From assembly GCF_900167935.1 (NCBI RefSeq), contig NZ_FUYL01000007.1, positions 62,001 to 126,000 of the forward strand: 64,000 bases of DNA, in the 5' to 3' direction. Positions 24,827 through 33,095 of this stretch are shown one piece after another; within the stretch, counting starts at the first letter, position 1; each line of letters begins with the position of its first letter. The stretch is from Maribacter arcticus (GTDB lineage Bacteria; Bacteroidota; Bacteroidia; Flavobacteriales; Flavobacteriaceae). The notes below the pieces were generated by a model. It worked only from the letters and a program-made list of their open reading frames with translations. It did no database searches and was not told the origin of the DNA. A program made the translations under genes and the position numbers.

Positions 24827-26137
24827 TTAGACATTTTTGCCTTTCATCATCTTATTCCAATACAAATAAGGAAGGCCATATTTTTTAAGCATCCACAATC
24901 TCCAATGTTCTTTAGAAGAATCAAAGATTAGCATCTGCTTCAGTTTTGGGTCTGGGGTAAAATTATTATCGTAATCAAATTCGGCCAAAACCATTTTACC
25001 GTAATCAGTAACTAACGGACAAGAAGAATATCCATTGTATGATTGAGTTCCCATTTTATGGGTGTTCATTAAACGGTCGATATTATCAACTACGATGGGT
25101 GCTTGCTTACGTATGGCAGCTCCTGTTTTGGCTGTTGGCAATGCGGATACATCTCCTAAGCCAAAAATATTTGGATACTTATTGTGTTGCATAGTTTGAT
25201 GGTTTACATCTAACCAGCCCGCTGAGTTTACCAAAGTAGAGTCTTTTACAAATTTAGGGGCTACTGATGGTGGTGCGGTATGTAACATATCGTAATGAAT
25301 GCCATAGCGGTTACCATCAACAGTTACCTTTACATCTTTATAATTGTACTGAAACTTATCGTCTAGTTTTAAATCATCTACCTTATCACTAGAAATTACT
25401 ACACAACCACCAGCTGTAATTTCTTTACCCATTTCATACCATGCAATTTGTTTCTCACCATCTACCGCTACCAATTTATGGTGAAATCTTAGGTTGATAT
25501 CTTTTCTATCAACAACCTCCATTAAGGTTTTGGCAATTTCTTTTACACCAAAAATAACTGAACCCCCAGTGGCAAAAATAACATCTGTTTTTTTGCGTAC
25601 CCCATTTTTTCTAAAATGACTTTCGGCTAAATACATTATTTTTTGTGGTGCTCCGCCACATTTAATTGGTGTTGTAGGTTGTGTGAAAAGTGCAGTTCCT
25701 CCTTTAAAATTCTTGATAACATCCCAAGTATGCTTTGGATCTGTATAATTACTACACACAACACCTTTATCCATAGCTTCACCCAAACCGGGCACCAAAC
25801 TAAAATCATAAGCCAAACCTGGTGCAACAACTAAATAATCGTAAGTAATATCTCCTTTAGATCCAGTATGAACAATATTGTTGTCGGGATCAAAACCTGT
25901 TGCCTTATCTTTTATCCAAGTAGCATTTTTAGGAATTACAGATGACATTGGTCTGGCAGTTTTTTCAAAATCATACGTGCCAGCACCTACTAATGTCCAT
26001 GCAGGTTGATAATAATGAATATCTGCTGGTTCAATAATTGCTACGTCCTTTGCTTTCTTTTGAGTGAGAAGCTGGGCTGCTACCATAATACCAGCAGTAC
26101 CACCTCCAATAACTATTACTTGATGATGTGAACTCAT
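24827..26137 (-). CDS. sqr: Sulfide:quinone oxidoreductase (SQR), mitochondrial/type II-like
   Basis: A 436-residue FAD protein. It has the dinucleotide motif VIVIGGGTAGI at residues 7-17. The two redox cysteines expected for SQR are present: Cys160 in IKCGGAPQKIMYLAE and Cys373 in SSCPLVTDYGKMVLAEFDY, both closely like human SQOR. A third Cys lies at 128. The enzyme oxidises sulfide to a persulfide and passes electrons to quinone at the membrane. The product is the substrate of the two persulfide dioxygenases encoded nearby. Its own promoter carries the sulfur-class operator. Strong assignment. Confidence 0.93.
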   Translation of the reverse strand: MSSHHQVIVIGGGTAGIMVAAQLLTQKKAKDVAIIEPADIHYYQPAWTLVGAGTYDFEKTARPMSSVIPKNATWIKDKATGFDPDNNIVHTGSKGDITYDYLVVAPGLAYDFSLVPGLGEAMDKGVVCSNYTDPKHTWDVIKNFKGGTALFTQPTTPIKCGGAPQKIMYLAESHFRKNGVRKKTDVIFATGGSVIFGVKEIAKTLMEVVDRKDINLRFHHKLVAVDGEKQIAWYEMGKEITAGGCVVISSDKVDDLKLDDKFQYNYKDVKVTVDGNRYGIHYDMLHTAPPSVAPKFVKDSTLVNSAGWLDVNHQTMQHNKYPNIFGLGDVSALPTAKTGAAIRKQAPIVVDNIDRLMNTHKMGTQSYNGYSSCPLVTDYGKMVLAEFDYDNNFTPDPKLKQMLIFDSSKEHWRLWMLKKYGLPYLYWNKMMKGKNV

Positions 26138-26162
26138 TTTACAACTATATTTTAGAATTTAA

Positions 26163-26206
26163 TAAATATAACAGTTATAAGTTGCTAAATATGTAACAAA
26201 AGTTAC
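26163..26206 (-). promoter_or_regulatory. SQR promoter with sulfur-class operator
   Basis: Operator GTAAC-AAAA-GTTAC at 26193-26206 (centre 26199.5). Minus-strand -7-like element TATATTTA at 26163-26170 (centre 26166.5). Distance 33 bp. Confidence 0.7.
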
Positions 26207-26226
26207 ACAACACTATAAAAAGGAAT

Positions 26227-26257
26227 AGACCTAATTCCATAATATGGAATTAGGTCT
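26227..26257 (-). terminator. Long perfect hairpin after the second DUF2892 gene
   Basis: Perfect 14-bp arms (26227-26240 and 26244-26257) with a three-base loop AAT. It lies between the DUF2892 stop at 26283 and the SQR operator. On the minus strand a T-rich stretch follows, so a terminator is likely. Confidence 0.7.
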
Positions 26258-26282
26258 TTATAATTTGAAAATTTAAAGTTTT

Positions 26283-26489
26283 TTATTTTTTTATTTTACA
26301 AGTGTTCATACCGAACAAGGTATAAAGTGGGCAAAAGCTAATAAAGGTTGTTAGTATTAAAACACCTGCTACCGCTGCCATTATATAGCCTAAAGTTCCG
26401 GTAACGGTATCTGTATAAAATGTAGTTAAAAGAGCTACGGCTATAAAGATTCTAATAAATCGGTCTGTACTTCCCATGTTTTTTTTCAT
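26283..26489 (-). CDS. DUF2892 (YgaP-type) small membrane protein
   Basis: A 68-residue protein: MKKNMGSTDRFIRIFIAVALL, a second helix GYIMAAVAGVLILTTFISF, then CPLYTLFGMNTCK. The CPLY-N5-NTC ending is the classic DUF2892 pattern with two cysteines. Members accompany rhodaneses and sulfur-oxidation genes. This is the second copy in the window and more canonical than the one at 14321-14509. The upstream gap up to 26727 holds an FNR-like palindrome (26621-26634) and the promoter of the divergent hydroxylase-like gene. Confidence 0.9.
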   Translation of the reverse strand: MKKNMGSTDRFIRIFIAVALLTTFYTDTVTGTLGYIMAAVAGVLILTTFISFCPLYTLFGMNTCKIKK

Positions 26490-26620
26490 GATAATGATAT
26501 TTAATTTAAGAGCTAAAACGCAGATTGTAATGATGTTCGTTTATTATAGACAAACAGATTAGCGCTATGGTTTATGTTAAAAATTATACTGCAAAGTAAT
26601 ATTAACCTATGAGCTAGCGT

Positions 26621-26634
26621 ATGACATTTGTCAT
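26621..26634. promoter_or_regulatory. Orphan FNR-like palindrome ATGACATTTGTCAT
   Basis: A perfect TGAC-N4-GTCA site (centre 26627.5) between divergent genes. On the minus strand TTACTTTG at 26592-26599 is 32 bp away, an imperfect fit to the spacing rule, so it may serve the DUF2892 gene. On the plus strand no -7 element lies 33 bp away. Confidence 0.5.
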
Positions 26635-26666
26635 GTTTTAAACATGAGATTATGAAAATAAATTAT

Positions 26667-26710
26667 GTAACAAGAGTTACAGATTTGTCGTTTTTTAAAA
26701 AGTATATTTA
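26667..26710 (+). promoter_or_regulatory. Promoter of the hydroxylase-like gene with sulfur-class operator
   Basis: Operator GTAAC-AAGA-GTTAC at 26667-26680 (centre 26673.5). -7-like element TATATTTA at 26703-26710 (centre 26706.5). Distance 33 bp; the ATG is at 26728. Confidence 0.7.
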
Positions 26711-26727
26711 CCAAAAGTGTAATACGA

Positions 26728-27588
26728 ATGGAGGCATATTTAGATGCATTTTTAAATGCGATATCAGGAACGTTTAATTGGACTATAAAATCCATCATGT
26801 TTAATGTGCCTTGGTATCTCAATTATTTTTGGGGTTTAATCTTTATTTCATTGATAGTTTGGTTTTTAGAAATCGTTTTTCCATGGAGAAAGGAGCAGGG
26901 TGTTTTTAGAAAAGATTTTTGGTTAGATGGTTTTTACATGTTCTTCAACTTCTTTTTGTTTGCCATAGCTATAAGTGGTATTTATAAAATGCTAAATGTG
27001 CTTTTTACCGATTTGGGCATTACTGCGAACAGTTTGGCGCTTATAAATATATCTCAATGGCCAATGTGGGGTCAATTACTGTTATTTTTTGTTATTTTGG
27101 ATTTTGTACAGTGGTTTACCCATATTTTACTGCATAAGTATGCTTTTCTATGGAATTTTCACAAAGTACACCACAGTGTTAAGGAAATGGGATTTGCAGC
27201 GCACCTCCGTTACCACTGGATGGAAAACATTTTCTATAAACCCTTAAAAACTTTTGGGGTTATGATTTTAGGTGGATTTGAGCCAGAACAGGCCTATATC
27301 GTTCATTTTGCTGCAATTGCTATTGGGCATTTTAACCATTCGAATATTAAGATAACATGGGGACCTTTAAAGTATTTGTTTAATAATCCTGTTATGCATT
27401 TATACCATCATGCCTATGAGTTACCCGAAGGTACTTACGGAGTAAATTTCGGTATCAGTTTAAGTGTATGGGATTATATTTTTAAGACCAACTACATACC
27501 TGAAGATAGCGGAGATGTTAAGTTAGGTTACCCTGGGGATGAGAATTTGCCAAAAGATTTTTTTGGACAATTAGTACACGGTTTTAAA

Positions 27589-27606
<18 letters not shown>
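26728..27606 (+). CDS. Sterol desaturase / fatty acid hydroxylase family membrane protein
   Basis: A 292-residue membrane protein with four to five helices and the di-iron histidine motifs of the family: HILLHK, HKVHHS, a central FNHSN and HLYHHAYE. Such enzymes hydroxylate or desaturate lipids using oxygen and two irons. The gene has its own promoter with the sulfur-class operator and lies between sulfur genes, an unexpected place for lipid modification. Either membrane lipids are altered in response to sulfide, or the substrate is different. The C-terminus KPKKKK is encoded by a GAA-rich run that pairs with the CTT repeat downstream. Confidence 0.85.
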
Positions 27607-27662
<56 letters not shown>

Positions 27663-27666
27663 AAGT

Positions 27667-27936
27667 TTAATTAGATAATTTACCTGTAGCACAACTTACA
27701 AAAGATTTAGCTTTTGATAGTATGGAATTACCTTGATCAATACTCGGATACCCAATTGACTTTAATTTATTTTTTACGGTAGTAATATCTTCTTGATTTG
27801 ATGCATCAAATTGAACTGAAGACGATTCTACTGATACACTTACATTAGTTATCGTAAGTATTTCTTCTAATTTAGAGATAATCGTTATGGCACAACCACC
27901 ACAATTTAGATTTTGAATAGGAATTACTGATGTCAT
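27667..27936 (-). CDS. Heavy-metal-associated (HMA) domain protein
   Basis: An 89-residue protein. Residues 1-65 form an HMA/copper-chaperone domain with the metal or sulfur-binding motif LNCGGCAITI (NCGGC) and the ending KLKSIGYP. A short tail contains another cysteine (SFVSCATGKL). It follows the DUF3365 gene by 3 bp on the same transcript. HMA proteins usually pass Cu(I), but near persulfide genes the two cysteines could also carry sulfur or counter sulfide-copper chemistry. Role unproven. Confidence 0.85.
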   Translation of the reverse strand: MTSVIPIQNLNCGGCAITIISKLEEILTITNVSVSVESSSVQFDASNQEDITTVKNKLKSIGYPSIDQGNSILSKAKSFVSCATGKLSN

Positions 27937-27939
27937 ATT

Positions 27940-28581
27940 TTACTTATTTTGTTCGTCATTGAAAGTTATACTCCAAATACCTCTTACTTCATTTTCCTTA
28001 TAGCCAATAGCTTTGTCATATGGGTATTTAGTATTTAATATAAGAGTAACTTTTGGGTCTATATTCATTATTGGTGTTCCATCGCAATTTAGGCACATGG
28101 TATTCGTAACAATAGGTGAATAAAAATGTGTCGTGCCATTTTCAGTAGTTAGAATAGGCTCATATGTCTCCTTATTGCTAACTTTTGCTTTAAAAAATTC
28201 AATATACTCAAGCTCTTTTCCATTAGCTTGGTTTTCAAGGTTTCTTGGTTTGTCAGTTACCCTTCTAATTTTAGCATTGTAAATAATTGCCATGCTATCT
28301 GTTAGTGGATAAGCTCTTTCATTGCAAAATTCTACTGCGGCTACCGCTCCATTTTTTTGTAAGTTCAGCATGAGGTTCTTGCCTAAAATTTTCTGGGTAC
28401 TTTGGGTATATAATTTCCCTTTTTCCACGAAATTAGTATCATTAATTTCAGGGTCAGTTTCTGTGCCATTGTTATTTTTAGATTCACCTATAGTGTTAAC
28501 TTCAGTCTCCTGTTTAACTTTTGGGGAATCTTTGCAACTGAACACAAGAACAATCCCTAAGATTAATACAATACTTTTCAT
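27940..28581 (-). CDS. DUF3365 lipoprotein with a degenerate heme motif
   Basis: A 213-residue predicted lipoprotein (lipobox Cys16) of the DUF3365/Tll0287-like group. The core is recognised from GKNLMLNLQKNGAVAAVEFCNERAYPLTD and NKYPYDKAIGYKENEVRGIWSITF-like spacing. Most relatives carry CxxCH for covalent heme; here it reads CLNCD at residues 163-167, so the axial histidine is replaced by Asp. Heme attachment is thus doubtful. The gene sits between a rhodanese and an HMA protein. No ligand can be assigned. Confidence 0.75.
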   Translation of the reverse strand: MKSIVLILGIVLVFSCKDSPKVKQETEVNTIGESKNNNGTETDPEINDTNFVEKGKLYTQSTQKILGKNLMLNLQKNGAVAAVEFCNERAYPLTDSMAIIYNAKIRRVTDKPRNLENQANGKELEYIEFFKAKVSNKETYEPILTTENGTTHFYSPIVTNTMCLNCDGTPIMNIDPKVTLILNTKYPYDKAIGYKENEVRGIWSITFNDEQNK

Positions 28582-28683
28582 CTATTTCAAATTTTACAGC
28601 TTGTTAAATGAACCATATAGATATTTCATTAACGGATAAATTTATCACATTAGAATGCTCAAAGGTTTAAGTTGTTATTTTGC

Positions 28684-29028
28684 TTAACTCCAAGAACTAT
28701 ACCCTCCTTTTAAATCATATACTTCAAGAAACCCCATGTTTAAAAATTTACGTGCAGCTTTTTGGCTTCTAGCACCTGATCTACAATACACATATATAGC
28801 CTTGTTTCTATCTAACTTTTCAAAATAATTTTTAAAATTATTAGGATTGAAAAAATCGATGTTTATGGCATTTTTAATATGACCGCTATTATATTCAGAA
28901 GCTGTTCTAACATCAATAGGTTTTACCTTGTTGGTAATAATGGCTGTTGCATACTCATTCTTTTTCAAAATAGTAATCTGGCCTAAAGTTTCTTTTTTCT
29001 TGCCAAAAATGGCGTCTAAAAATGACAT
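28684..29028 (-). CDS. Single-domain rhodanese
   Basis: A 114-residue cytoplasmic rhodanese. The active-site loop is YCRSGARS with Cys82, and DVRTASEYNSGHIKNAINI and GFLEVYDLKGGYSSW are the usual flanks. It transfers sulfane sulfur between thiols or from thiosulfate to acceptors such as cyanide. It starts 160 bp after the downstream persulfide dioxygenase gene, beyond a terminator hairpin, and heads the group rhodanese-DUF3365-HMA. I found no operator palindrome directly upstream. Confidence 0.92.
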   Translation of the reverse strand: MSFLDAIFGKKKETLGQITILKKNEYATAIITNKVKPIDVRTASEYNSGHIKNAINIDFFNPNNFKNYFEKLDRNKAIYVYCRSGARSQKAARKFLNMGFLEVYDLKGGYSSWS

Positions 29029-29063
29029 AATCGTTTTATTTAAAGTTAATATTCAATACTAAA

Positions 29064-29093
29064 AGGAAACGGTCTTGAAAAAGGCCGTTTCCT
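29064..29093 (-). terminator. Terminator after the downstream persulfide dioxygenase gene
   Basis: Arms 29064-29074 and 29083-29093 match over 11 bases with one mismatch; the minus strand continues with TTTT. It separates this dioxygenase gene from the rhodanese group, perhaps only partly. Confidence 0.7.
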
Positions 29094-29188
29094 GAACAAA
29101 CCAACCAATAAAAAAGTTTAATTAAGACTTTTCTTAGCTAGATTTCAATGAACCTTTTCTAATGTGTCATCGGCAATTCTAGCATTTA

Positions 29189-30598
29189 TTAGAGTGTTGT
29201 AGGGCAAACATATTTAGATAGAGAAATACCTGCTTCTTGTATAGCCTTAAAGCCGTCTTTTACATCAATGAGGTTATGTATACCTCTGCTTTTTAAAATG
29301 GAAGAAGCTATCATACTTCTATAACCACCAGCACAGTGTACATAAAATATCTTATTATCAGGAAATTCTGCTAAGTGGTCATTCAGAAAATCTAATGGTG
29401 TATTCATGGCCTCTAAAATATGTTCAGATAAATATTCAGATTCTTTACGTACATCGAACACAGGCGCTTTTTCAGTTTCAATTACTTCTTTAAGCTTATT
29501 AGCATCAACTTGACTAACGGTGTCATATTCCATCGCAGCTTTTTTCCATGCATCAAAACCTCCATCTAAATACCCTAAGGTGCCATCGAAACCAACTCTA
29601 GAGAGTCTAGTTACTGCTTCTTCCTCTAAACCAACTGGTGCAACTAATAAAATAGGTTGTTGCACATCAGCAATCAAAGCACCTACCCAAGGCGCAAAGC
29701 TACCATCGAGACCTATAAAAATAGAACGTGGTATGTGACCTGCTGCAAAATCATCTTGATTACGCACATCTAATACAATGGCTCCAGATTCATTTGCTGC
29801 AGCCTCAAAAGCCTTTGGGGAAAGTGCTCTTGTACCACGTTCCAATACTACTTTAATATCTTCGTAGCCTTCTTTGTTCATTTTTACATTCAATGGAAAA
29901 TACTGAGGTGGTGGAAGCAGACCATCAATTACCTCGTTTATAAATTCCTCTTTGGTCATGTCTTTACGTAATGCGTAATTCATTTTCTTTTGGTTACCCA
30001 AAGTATCGACCGTTTCTTTCATCATATTCTTACCACAGGCAGAACCCGCGCCATGAGCAGGGTATACAATTACATCATCTGCCAAGGGCATTATCTTTTC
30101 ACGTAAACTATCGTATAAAAAACCAGCAAGGTCACGTTCGGTTAATTCACCCATTTTTTGAGCTAAATCTGGTCTACCAACATCTCCAAGAAACAAAGTA
30201 TCGCCACTAAAAATGGCATAATCTTTACCTTTTTCATCTTTTAAAAGGTATGTAGTACTCTCCATAGTATGACCGGGGGTATGCAATGCAATAATGGTTA
30301 CATCGCCCAACTTAAATTCTTGATTGTCCTTTGCTATGATAGCTTCGAAAGAAGGATTTGCTTTTGGACCATAAATAATATCTGCTCCAGTTTCTTTAGC
30401 CAAGGTTACGTGACCGCTGACAAAATCGGCATGAAAATGAGTTTCAAAAATATACTTGATTTTTGCATTATCAGATGTTGCTTTCTTTATGTAGGGTAGC
30501 ACCTCTCGTAAGGGATCAATTATTGCAACCTCTCCATTACTTTCAAGGTAATAAGCACCTTGAGCAAGACAGCCAGTATATATTTGTTCAACCTTCAT
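29189..30598 (-). CDS. Persulfide dioxygenase-rhodanese fusion (CstB-like), copy 1
   Basis: A 469-residue three-domain protein. The ETHE1-like metallo-beta-lactamase domain has HFHADFVSGH at 54-63, HTPGH at 106-110 and SGDTLF with Asp133, the non-heme iron ligands. GSACGK carries Cys188, conserved in CstB. Two rhodanese domains follow: the first lacks a catalytic cysteine (LLVAPVGLE), the second has FYVHCAGGYRSM. The enzyme oxidises persulfide to sulfite, and the rhodanese can form thiosulfate from it, which links SQR to TsdA. It is a tandem paralogue of the next gene upstream. Its promoter has the TAAC-class operator. Confidence 0.93.
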   Translation of the reverse strand: MKVEQIYTGCLAQGAYYLESNGEVAIIDPLREVLPYIKKATSDNAKIKYIFETHFHADFVSGHVTLAKETGADIIYGPKANPSFEAIIAKDNQEFKLGDVTIIALHTPGHTMESTTYLLKDEKGKDYAIFSGDTLFLGDVGRPDLAQKMGELTERDLAGFLYDSLREKIMPLADDVIVYPAHGAGSACGKNMMKETVDTLGNQKKMNYALRKDMTKEEFINEVIDGLLPPPQYFPLNVKMNKEGYEDIKVVLERGTRALSPKAFEAAANESGAIVLDVRNQDDFAAGHIPRSIFIGLDGSFAPWVGALIADVQQPILLVAPVGLEEEAVTRLSRVGFDGTLGYLDGGFDAWKKAAMEYDTVSQVDANKLKEVIETEKAPVFDVRKESEYLSEHILEAMNTPLDFLNDHLAEFPDNKIFYVHCAGGYRSMIASSILKSRGIHNLIDVKDGFKAIQEAGISLSKYVCPTTL

Positions 30599-30621
30599 AA
30601 GTTCATATTTAATATTCGGGT

Positions 30622-30665
30622 CAAAATTACACTAAGAAATTGTGTAGTACAGTAACTTAGGTTAC
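30622..30665 (-). promoter_or_regulatory. Promoter of persulfide dioxygenase copy 1, sulfur-class operator
   Basis: Operator GTAAC-TTAG-GTTAC at 30652-30665 (centre 30658.5). Minus-strand -7 element TAATTTTG at 30622-30629 (centre 30625.5), a perfect TAnnTTTG. Distance 33 bp. Confidence 0.78.
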
Positions 30666-30681
30666 ACTAGTGTACGGTCAT

Positions 30682-30708
30682 AAAAAAAGCCCCATCAAAA
30701 ATGAGGCT
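30682..30708 (-). terminator. Terminator between the two persulfide dioxygenase genes
   Basis: On the minus strand AGCCTCAT and ATGGGGCT pair with one G-U, followed by TTTTTTT. It lies after the stop of copy 2, so the paralogues are separate transcripts. Confidence 0.85.
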
Positions 30709-30729
30709 TAATTTTACTACCTTAAAAAA

Positions 30730-32145
30730 CTATAATAGGGTAGAGGGGCAAACATATTCCGATTTAGGGATTGATGTTTTCGAAATGTCTTCGAAGCCAC
30801 CTCTAACATCTGTAAAATCTTGCCATCCTCTCTGTTTTAGAATAGAAGCGGCAATCATACTTCGATAACCACCTGCACAATGTAGAACAAATGGCTTATC
30901 TTTTGGAAATTGAGCCAAATGTTGATTTATTTCATTTAAGGGAACATTGATTGCCCCGATAGCATGTTCTGAATCGAACTCACTCTTTTTTCTTACATCA
31001 ATTATTATAGGCTTCTTATTCTTATAAAGAGTTTCTAATTCAGAACCATCAATTCTATTGGTAACCTCAAAATCTTTTCCAGATTTTTCCCATGCATCAA
31101 ATCCTCCTTTTAAAAAGCCTACTGTATTATCATAACCTACTCTCGATAATCTTGTAATAGCTTCCTTTTCTTTGTCCTCATAAGTAACTAAAAGTATTTC
31201 TTGTTTTATATCGGGTATCATTTCACCAACCCATTGGGCAAAACTACCTTTAAGCCCAATATTAATACTATTAGGAATAAACCCTTTTGCAAAGTCCTCT
31301 GCATTCCTGGTATCCAATACTAATGCACCTGTTTCATTGGCAACAGCTTCAAAAGCTTCTGGAGAATATGGTGTGGTAGCCCTATCCATAATTTTGTCTA
31401 AACTTTCATATCCTTTAATGTTCATAAGAACATTTTTTGGAAAATACCCCGGAGGTGCCGTAAGGCCTGTCAACAATTCTTTGATGAATTCTTCTTTGGT
31501 CATGTCTGGGCGTAAGGCATAATTCACTTTTTTTTGATGACCTAAGGTATCTGTAGTTTCTTTACTCATCATTTTACCACAAGCAGAACCCGAACCATGA
31601 TTAGGGTAAACAATTAAATCATCACTTAAAGGCATTATTCTATTTCGAAGAGAATCGAATAAATAACCTGCTAATTTTTCTTCGGTCAAATCAGCTACAA
31701 CATGTTGTGCCAAATCTGGTCTGCCTACATCACCTATAAATAAAGTGTCACCGGTGATGATACCATGTTCATTACCTTTTTCATCTATTAAAAGATAGGT
31801 CGTACTTTCCATAGTATGACCTGGGGTATGAATTACTTTTACCTTGTAATCACCTACTTCAAAAATTTGATTATCCTTTGCTGTGGTTGCCTCATAGGCA
31901 GGTTTTGCACTAGGACCGAAAACTATTTCTGCACCAGCCTTTTTTTGTAAATCTAAATGACCACTAACAAAGTCGGCATGAAAATGCGTTTCAAAAACAT
32001 ATTTAATTTTAGCTTTGTCCTTATTGGCGCGGTCTATATATGGTTGTACCTCGCGTAATGGATCAAACACTGCCGCCACTCCTTTACTTTCAATATAATA
32101 AGCGGCATGAGCCAAACATCCTGTATATATTTGTTCTACTTTCAT
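30730..32145 (-). CDS. Persulfide dioxygenase-rhodanese fusion (CstB-like), copy 2
   Basis: A 471-residue paralogue of the adjacent gene with identical domain order: the same MKVEQIYTGCLA start, HFHADFVSGH iron site, HTPGHTMEST, GSACGKMM cysteine, a first rhodanese domain without catalytic Cys (LLVTYEDKE) and a second with VLHCAGGYRSM. Divergence is spread along the whole length, so the duplication is old. Its operator is GTGACTTTTGTCAC, not the GTAAC form of copy 1, so the two copies may answer to different regulators. Both probably make sulfite or thiosulfate from persulfide. Confidence 0.93.
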   Translation of the reverse strand: MKVEQIYTGCLAHAAYYIESKGVAAVFDPLREVQPYIDRANKDKAKIKYVFETHFHADFVSGHLDLQKKAGAEIVFGPSAKPAYEATTAKDNQIFEVGDYKVKVIHTPGHTMESTTYLLIDEKGNEHGIITGDTLFIGDVGRPDLAQHVVADLTEEKLAGYLFDSLRNRIMPLSDDLIVYPNHGSGSACGKMMSKETTDTLGHQKKVNYALRPDMTKEEFIKELLTGLTAPPGYFPKNVLMNIKGYESLDKIMDRATTPYSPEAFEAVANETGALVLDTRNAEDFAKGFIPNSINIGLKGSFAQWVGEMIPDIKQEILLVTYEDKEKEAITRLSRVGYDNTVGFLKGGFDAWEKSGKDFEVTNRIDGSELETLYKNKKPIIIDVRKKSEFDSEHAIGAINVPLNEINQHLAQFPKDKPFVLHCAGGYRSMIAASILKQRGWQDFTDVRGGFEDISKTSIPKSEYVCPSTLL

Positions 32146-32169
32146 GAATATAAATTTTGATTAATACCC

Positions 32170-32213
32170 TAAAATTACCTTTTGTATAAGAGCTGTACAG
32201 TGACTTTTGTCAC
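32170..32213 (-). promoter_or_regulatory. Promoter of persulfide dioxygenase copy 2, TGAC-class operator
   Basis: Operator GTGAC-TTTT-GTCAC at 32200-32213 (centre 32206.5). Minus-strand -7-like element TAATTTTA at 32170-32177 (centre 32173.5). Distance 33 bp. The core fits TGAY-N4-RTCA. Confidence 0.7.
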
Positions 32214-32225
32214 ATAAGGGAAATT

Positions 32226-33026
32226 TTATTTAAAAAATTCCATATAGAAAATAAAGGCGGACATTACTAGAATGAAATAGCCAAAACCCTTCTTTAGTTT
32301 TTTGCCATCTATGAAGTTGCTCAAGTAGCTACCAATAAAAATACCAATAAATGAAAGGCCTGTAAATAGGGCTAAGAAATTCCAGTCTATTTCCATGGTC
32401 ATTGCATCTCCCAGAAAAAATCCCATTAAAGATTTAATTGCAATAATTACTAATGATGTACCTACAGCAACCTTCATTTCTACATTTGCCAATATAACCA
32501 AAGCGGGAATAATTAAAAATCCGCCACCAGCACCAATCATACCCGTTATACCACCAACAATCAATCCTTCTAATAAAATCAGGGGATAATTATAATCAAC
32601 ATCACCTGTTTTAATCACCTTCTTGTCTTTTTTGAGCATAGAATACGCTGCAGGAATCATTAATACGGCGAACAGACCAAACATGGCCATTCTACGGGTG
32701 AATTGAAAATCTTCTATTTGAAACAATACGTCTGGCATTGCAGGTACTATATAATGTCTTACCACGGTAACACCTACTATAGCAGGAATACCAAAAACAA
32801 GTGCTGTTCGCCAATCTACAAATCCTTTAAGATGCTGTTTCCAGCCACCTACCAAGGCACTTGCGCCAACGATAAATAAAGAATATGCAGTTGCAGCTTT
32901 TTCATTAATTGAAAAAAGATATGCTAGAACGGGTACGGCAAGAATAGAGCCACCACCGCCAATAAGTCCTAATGAAATACCAATAATTAATGCGCTGATG
33001 TATCCAAAAATGTGCAAAATTTCCAT
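32226..33026 (-). CDS. TauE/SafE family sulfite/organosulfur exporter
   Basis: A 266-residue membrane protein with about eight helices and the two family repeats (GISLGLIGGGGSILAVPVLAYLF and GGITGMIGAGGGFLIIPALVIL). TauE/SafE proteins move sulfite or sulfonates out of the cell. Next to two sulfite-producing dioxygenases, sulfite export is the natural reading. Its promoter has a GTAAC-N4-GTTAC operator at the standard distance. Family secure, substrate inferred. Confidence 0.9.
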   Translation of the reverse strand: MEILHIFGYISALIIGISLGLIGGGGSILAVPVLAYLFSINEKAATAYSLFIVGASALVGGWKQHLKGFVDWRTALVFGIPAIVGVTVVRHYIVPAMPDVLFQIEDFQFTRRMAMFGLFAVLMIPAAYSMLKKDKKVIKTGDVDYNYPLILLEGLIVGGITGMIGAGGGFLIIPALVILANVEMKVAVGTSLVIIAIKSLMGFFLGDAMTMEIDWNFLALFTGLSFIGIFIGSYLSNFIDGKKLKKGFGYFILVMSAFIFYMEFFK

Positions 33027-33044
33027 GTGATGTATTATATATCA

Positions 33045-33088
33045 CAAAAGTAAAGCTGAGAGGTAACCTGTGCAGTAACAATGGTTAC
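33045..33088 (-). promoter_or_regulatory. tauE promoter with sulfur-class operator
   Basis: Operator GTAAC-AATG-GTTAC at 33075-33088 (centre 33081.5). Minus-strand -7 element TACTTTTG at 33045-33052 (centre 33048.5), a perfect TAnnTTTG. Distance 33 bp. Confidence 0.78.
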
Positions 33089-33095
33089 AGAAGTA

